A stretch of 32,914 nucleotides of DNA from CAYWEP01 sp964457405 (GTDB lineage: Bacteria > Patescibacteriota > Microgenomatia > Levybacterales > UBA12049). How positions within the stretch are numbered: the first letter of the stretch is position 1; each line of letters opens with the position of its first letter. The stretch covers positions 1 to 32,914 of the forward strand of contig CAYWEP010000006.1 of the NCBI GenBank assembly GCA_964457405.1, given 5' to 3'. A model generated the notes under the pieces. The model searched no databases. It was not told the origin of the DNA and was given only the letters and a program-made list of their open reading frames with translations. Of this stretch, positions 30,194 to 32,914 are shown in pieces. The position numbers were made by a program, and so were the translations under genes.

Positions 30194-30300
30194 AAGGTAT
30201 TGGTTTAGTTGTAGCTGCTAGCACAGGTATAGTTTTAAGGCGTAGTTAACTTACCATTCACCTAAACCTTCTTACCATACTAGCTTCCATGCCAAAACCT
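30194..30300. repeat. Long imperfect palindrome, copy 3, between rpmH and dnaA
   Basis: Read on the minus strand: CTAGTATGGTAAGAAGGTTT, then AACTATACCTGTGCTAGC, matching the arms of copies at 20261-20338 and 23867-23963. Internal pairings include GGTTTAG (30202-30208 region) / CTAAACC (30262-30268), and GCTAGC (30217-30222) against CTAGC (30280-30284). It fills most of the divergent rpmH-dnaA intergenic region. Confidence 0.65.
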
Positions 30301-30317
30301 ATTTCCCATTTTGCTGC

Positions 30318-30346
30318 TTGACTTCAGTTATCCACATTATTACACT
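30318..30346 (+). promoter_or_regulatory. Proposed dnaA promoter with DnaA box in the spacer
   Basis: -35 TTGACT (30318-30323), 17 bp spacer, -10 TACACT (30341-30346), with ATG 30377 30 nt downstream. A perfect DnaA box TTATCCACA lies at 30328-30336, between -35 and -10, which would make DnaA repress its own transcription. Confidence 0.6.
30328..30336 (+). promoter_or_regulatory. DnaA box
   Basis: TTATCCACA, exact consensus, in the rpmH-dnaA intergenic region; part of the probable origin/autoregulatory region. Confidence 0.75.
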
Positions 30347-30376
30347 GCAATTTATCTTACTGACTTTCATGTGCGT

Positions 30377-31726
30377 ATGGATGAAAAAACTACCGCTACT
30401 CTTTGGAAAAAAGTACTCTCAGATATTGAACCGCAAGTTTCGCACGCAAACTTCATTACTCTTTTTAAAAAATCTACCCTTGTCTCGTTTGAGGATAACA
30501 TTGCAACCATTGCTGCGCCCTCTATCATGATTGTTGACATGTTGCAAAAGCGCTTCTTTGATCAAATCAAAACGCTGCTTGATGAGCATACGGGGAAGAG
30601 TACAGCGCTTGTTTTTATTACCAAGTCGCCCAAGGAGAAAGGCGATAAGAAGGTGGGTCCATTATTCGCTCAAGAGGAAAAGCAAATCGCAAAACCAATT
30701 GTTGGCCATTTACCCAGAGTTCGGGCGGATTTTACCTTCCAAAACTTTGCCGTTTCAGGAAGCAATCAACTTGCCTTCGTCTCGGCATCACGGGTCGCTT
30801 CGAATATCGGTCATTCCTATAATCCTTTTTTCATCTACGGTCCGGTGGGCGTCGGGAAGACCCACTTGATGCACGCTATTGCAAATGACGTGTACCAAAG
30901 ACAACCGGATAAAAAGATCATCTACATCACGAGCGAGGAGTTTACCAATGAGGTTGTTGAGGCAATCCGCAACAATGACACCGGGAAAATGAAACGGAGA
31001 TTCCGCTCTGCCTATACCCTTCTTATTGACGATATACAGTTTATTGAAGGCAAAGAGCGGGTACAAGAAGAGTTATTCCATACGTTTAACATCCTCATCG
31101 ACCAAGGGTCGCAAATTTGCCTCTCATCCGACCGGCCACCCCATGAAATAAAAAAAATTGAGAAGCGACTATCGAGTCGTTTTGCCGGAGGACTCACTGT
31201 TGACATAGAACCGCCTGATTTTGAATTAAAAAGCGCAATCCTTCTTATCAAAGCCAAAAAGTATAGCCACGAATTACCCATAGAAGTTGCAAAATACTTA
31301 GCAAGTATGGCTGAGGACGCGAGGAGTTTAGAAGGATTATTGCTTCGTGTTATTACGGAGGCAACGACAGGAAACGAACCAATCACGCTTGAGCTTGCGG
31401 AAAAAAGTTTTCGGACGGTTCGTGAGGAGCGAAAGAGCACGATCCACACAGAAGACATTATCAAAAGCATTTGTGAGTTCTACAATGTAAAACCAACACA
31501 ACTAAAAGGACCTAAACGGGATGCTTCGCTTGTCAAGGCGCGACAAGTTGCCATGTATCTTTTGAAAAACGAGTTAGGACTCACACTGGTTGAGATTGGA
31601 AACCTATTGGGCGGACGCGATCACACAACGATTTTGTATGGTGTGGAAAAAATACAAGCCCTTGTGAAAGACAAAGCAAAAGTGTCTGAGGATATCTTGG
31701 GGATAACTAGAACGTTTAAAAGATAA
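30377..31726 (+). CDS. dnaA: Chromosomal replication initiator protein DnaA
   Basis: 449 aa from ATG 30377. Domain I (TLWKKVLSDIEPQVSHANF) is followed by a short linker. The AAA+ domain III has Walker A GPVGVGKTH (155-163), Walker B LLIDDIQFIEG, and sensor II near RSLEGLLLRV. Domain IV carries the DnaA-box-binding signature GGRDHTTILYG. DnaA-ATP melts the origin. The frame is open upstream to 30311, but that would cover the DnaA box and promoter, and its residues do not look like domain I; 30377 gives the usual N-terminus. It is divergent from rpmH and followed by dnaN, the standard origin layout. Confidence 0.96.
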   Translation: MDEKTTATLWKKVLSDIEPQVSHANFITLFKKSTLVSFEDNIATIAAPSIMIVDMLQKRFFDQIKTLLDEHTGKSTALVFITKSPKEKGDKKVGPLFAQEEKQIAKPIVGHLPRVRADFTFQNFAVSGSNQLAFVSASRVASNIGHSYNPFFIYGPVGVGKTHLMHAIANDVYQRQPDKKIIYITSEEFTNEVVEAIRNNDTGKMKRRFRSAYTLLIDDIQFIEGKERVQEELFHTFNILIDQGSQICLSSDRPPHEIKKIEKRLSSRFAGGLTVDIEPPDFELKSAILLIKAKKYSHELPIEVAKYLASMAEDARSLEGLLLRVITEATTGNEPITLELAEKSFRTVREERKSTIHTEDIIKSICEFYNVKPTQLKGPKRDASLVKARQVAMYLLKNELGLTLVEIGNLLGGRDHTTILYGVEKIQALVKDKAKVSEDILGITRTFKR

Positions 31727-31869
31727 AGGGTTTTGATAATAGAACTGGAAACTTATTAGTAACTTTTCCAAAAAGATATCAACGACTTATCCACACTTTT
31801 TCAGGCATGCTCTCTTGCTTTTTTCCACTTTTCCCTATACACTACTACAACAACAAAAAGATACAAAGT
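31727..31869. other. dnaA-dnaN intergenic region, candidate oriC
   Basis: 143 bp without a gene. It contains an AT-rich start (a possible unwinding element), a perfect DnaA box TTATCCACA (31787-31795), a near-match TTTTCCACT (31821-31829) and a weaker TTTTCCAAA (about 31764-31772). Only one perfect box is present on each side of dnaA, so the origin call rests mainly on gene order. Confidence 0.55.
31787..31795 (+). promoter_or_regulatory. DnaA box
   Basis: TTATCCACA, exact consensus, between dnaA and dnaN. Confidence 0.75.
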
Positions 31870-32914
31870 ATGACGGCCTCACTTTCAATACTAGATCTGC
31901 AGAAAAAACTTGCTTTTACCAGTCACGCCATATCCGCAAGAAGTCAATTGCCCATACTACTTCATTTTCTTTTAGAAACAAGTAAAGACACATTAAAGAT
32001 AAGTAGTACCGATCTTGAGATCGGTATTCAAACATTTCTTCCAGCAAAAGTAAGTGAGGAAGGATCAACAACAATTCCTGCAAAGACGTTTACAGAGCTT
32101 GTAAACTCGCTCTCCTCAGGAGAAGTAACGCTCAAAACAAAAGACCAAGCGCTTGAAGTCTCAACAAAACATGTAAGAAGCATGTTTCAGACAATCGCCA
32201 AAGACGAATTCCCAAAACTATACGAGGAGAAAGGGGAAATTTTGGCAACACTTAATACAAAGGAGCTGCATGAAGATTTCACATCAGTCATTTTTGCCGC
32301 AAGTGTTGATACGGCTCGTCCCGCATTATCAGGAGTGTTGGTCAGGCAAGAAGAAGGCGGTTTTCTGCTCGTTGCAACCGACGGGTATCGTTTGTCATTA
32401 AAACACAGCGCAACCAAGCGGAAAAGCGACACAAACGGAGAAGGAGTGAGCATGATTGTTCCTGCTCGTGTATTTCGTGAGATTCTTAGCGCCAAGGAAG
32501 AAGGGGAAACCATAGCTGTTTTTGTCTCAAAGGAGAAAAACCAAATACTTTTTCAAATAGGACAGACAGAGCTTGTCGGCAGGCTAATTGAAGCAGATTT
32601 CCCAAGCTTTGAAAAAATCATCCCGAACGATTTTTCTTTAAAAACGGCATTTGATAGGGAAGAGTTATTAAAGGCTGTGAAGATTTGTTCAATCTTTGCC
32701 AGAGACTCTGCCAATATTATCAAACTCTCCATCCGGAAAGAACATATTATTGTCTCCTCGCAAACACCCTCTCTTGGTGAGAATACAGTTGAGGTTGAGG
32801 CAAAAATGACAGGGGAGGAGAATGAGATTGCGTTTAATGCCCGATATCTTTTGGACGTATTATCTCATTTGGAACCAGAGGAGTTAACATTTGAAATGTC
32901 AGGCCCACTAAATC
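31870..32914 (+). CDS. dnaN: DNA polymerase III beta subunit (sliding clamp), partial
   Basis: 348 codons, open to the right edge; the full protein should be about 370-380 aa, so only the last strands of domain 3 are missing. Clamp features: FTSHAISARSQLPILLHFLL in domain 1, ISSTDLEIGI, TIPAKTF, then SVDTARPALSGVLV and LVATDGYRLSL in domain 2, and LVGRLIEADFPSFEKIIP leading to domain 3. It forms the dimeric ring that tethers polymerase III. ATG 31870 follows dnaA by 143 bp; there is no clear Shine-Dalgarno (only AAAG). Confidence 0.95.
   Translation, partial: MTASLSILDLQKKLAFTSHAISARSQLPILLHFLLETSKDTLKISSTDLEIGIQTFLPAKVSEEGSTTIPAKTFTELVNSLSSGEVTLKTKDQALEVSTKHVRSMFQTIAKDEFPKLYEEKGEILATLNTKELHEDFTSVIFAASVDTARPALSGVLVRQEEGGFLLVATDGYRLSLKHSATKRKSDTNGEGVSMIVPARVFREILSAKEEGETIAVFVSKEKNQILFQIGQTELVGRLIEADFPSFEKIIPNDFSLKTAFDREELLKAVKICSIFARDSANIIKLSIRKEHIIVSSQTPSLGENTVEVEAKMTGEENEIAFNARYLLDVLSHLEPEELTFEMSGPLN

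Overview
This looks like chromosomal DNA from a small-genome, uncultivated bacterium of the Patescibacteria/CPR type, possibly Microgenomates-like. The lineage call is inference. It rests on very tight gene packing, a short ValS, a DUF4012 protein, a stand-alone KH-R3H (Jag-like) protein, many genes without a Shine-Dalgarno sequence, and short tandem and palindromic repeats scattered through intergenic and even coding DNA. TGA acts as a stop (fbp, wzy-like gene), so this is not a code-25 lineage. The right end carries the replication origin neighbourhood (rpmH / dnaA / dnaN, with consensus DnaA boxes).

Layout. 1-5.1 kb: the tail of a ComM/YifB-type ATPase, a class A beta-lactamase-fold serine hydrolase, a GT-C-like membrane protein and a Ca2+-type P-ATPase, all on +. 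5.1-11.75 kb: a minus-strand Holliday-junction locus, ruvC ... ruvA-ruvB. It is split by an accessory block holding an AbrB/PIN toxin-antitoxin pair and two unrecognised genes (318 and 885 aa) that overlap by 46 bp. 11.85-15.2 kb: ribosomal protein L25, a small TM-TPR protein and valS. 15.3-16.6 kb: a winged-helix regulator with a broken P-loop, divergent from sugar-metabolism genes. 16.7-21.5 kb: class II FBP aldolase, class I FBPase, PGK and a hexokinase-family protein. 21.5-23.7 kb: a disordered hypothetical protein, DedA and a TerC/DUF475 protein. 24-30.2 kb, minus strand: an epimerase-like/DUF4012 fusion, an O-antigen ligase-like protein, and the conserved rpmH-rnpA-yidD-yidC-jag operon. 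30.3 kb to the end: dnaA and partial dnaN.

Two window-wide patterns stand out. First, at least a dozen genes have a (TGn)TATAAT-like hexamer only 6-12 nt before ATG/GTG. This implies leaderless or near-leaderless transcription, and it fixes several start codons inside the longest ORFs. Second, several families of short repeats recur: a ~75-105 bp imperfect palindrome in three copies (one between rpmH and dnaA), a ~21 bp GTCGA/CTCAGGGC element inserted in frame in ruvC and rplY and clustered upstream of terC, AACAATNN octamer arrays in the rplY promoter region and inside valS, and heptamer arrays inside the ligase gene. No tRNA, rRNA, CRISPR array or IS element was seen.
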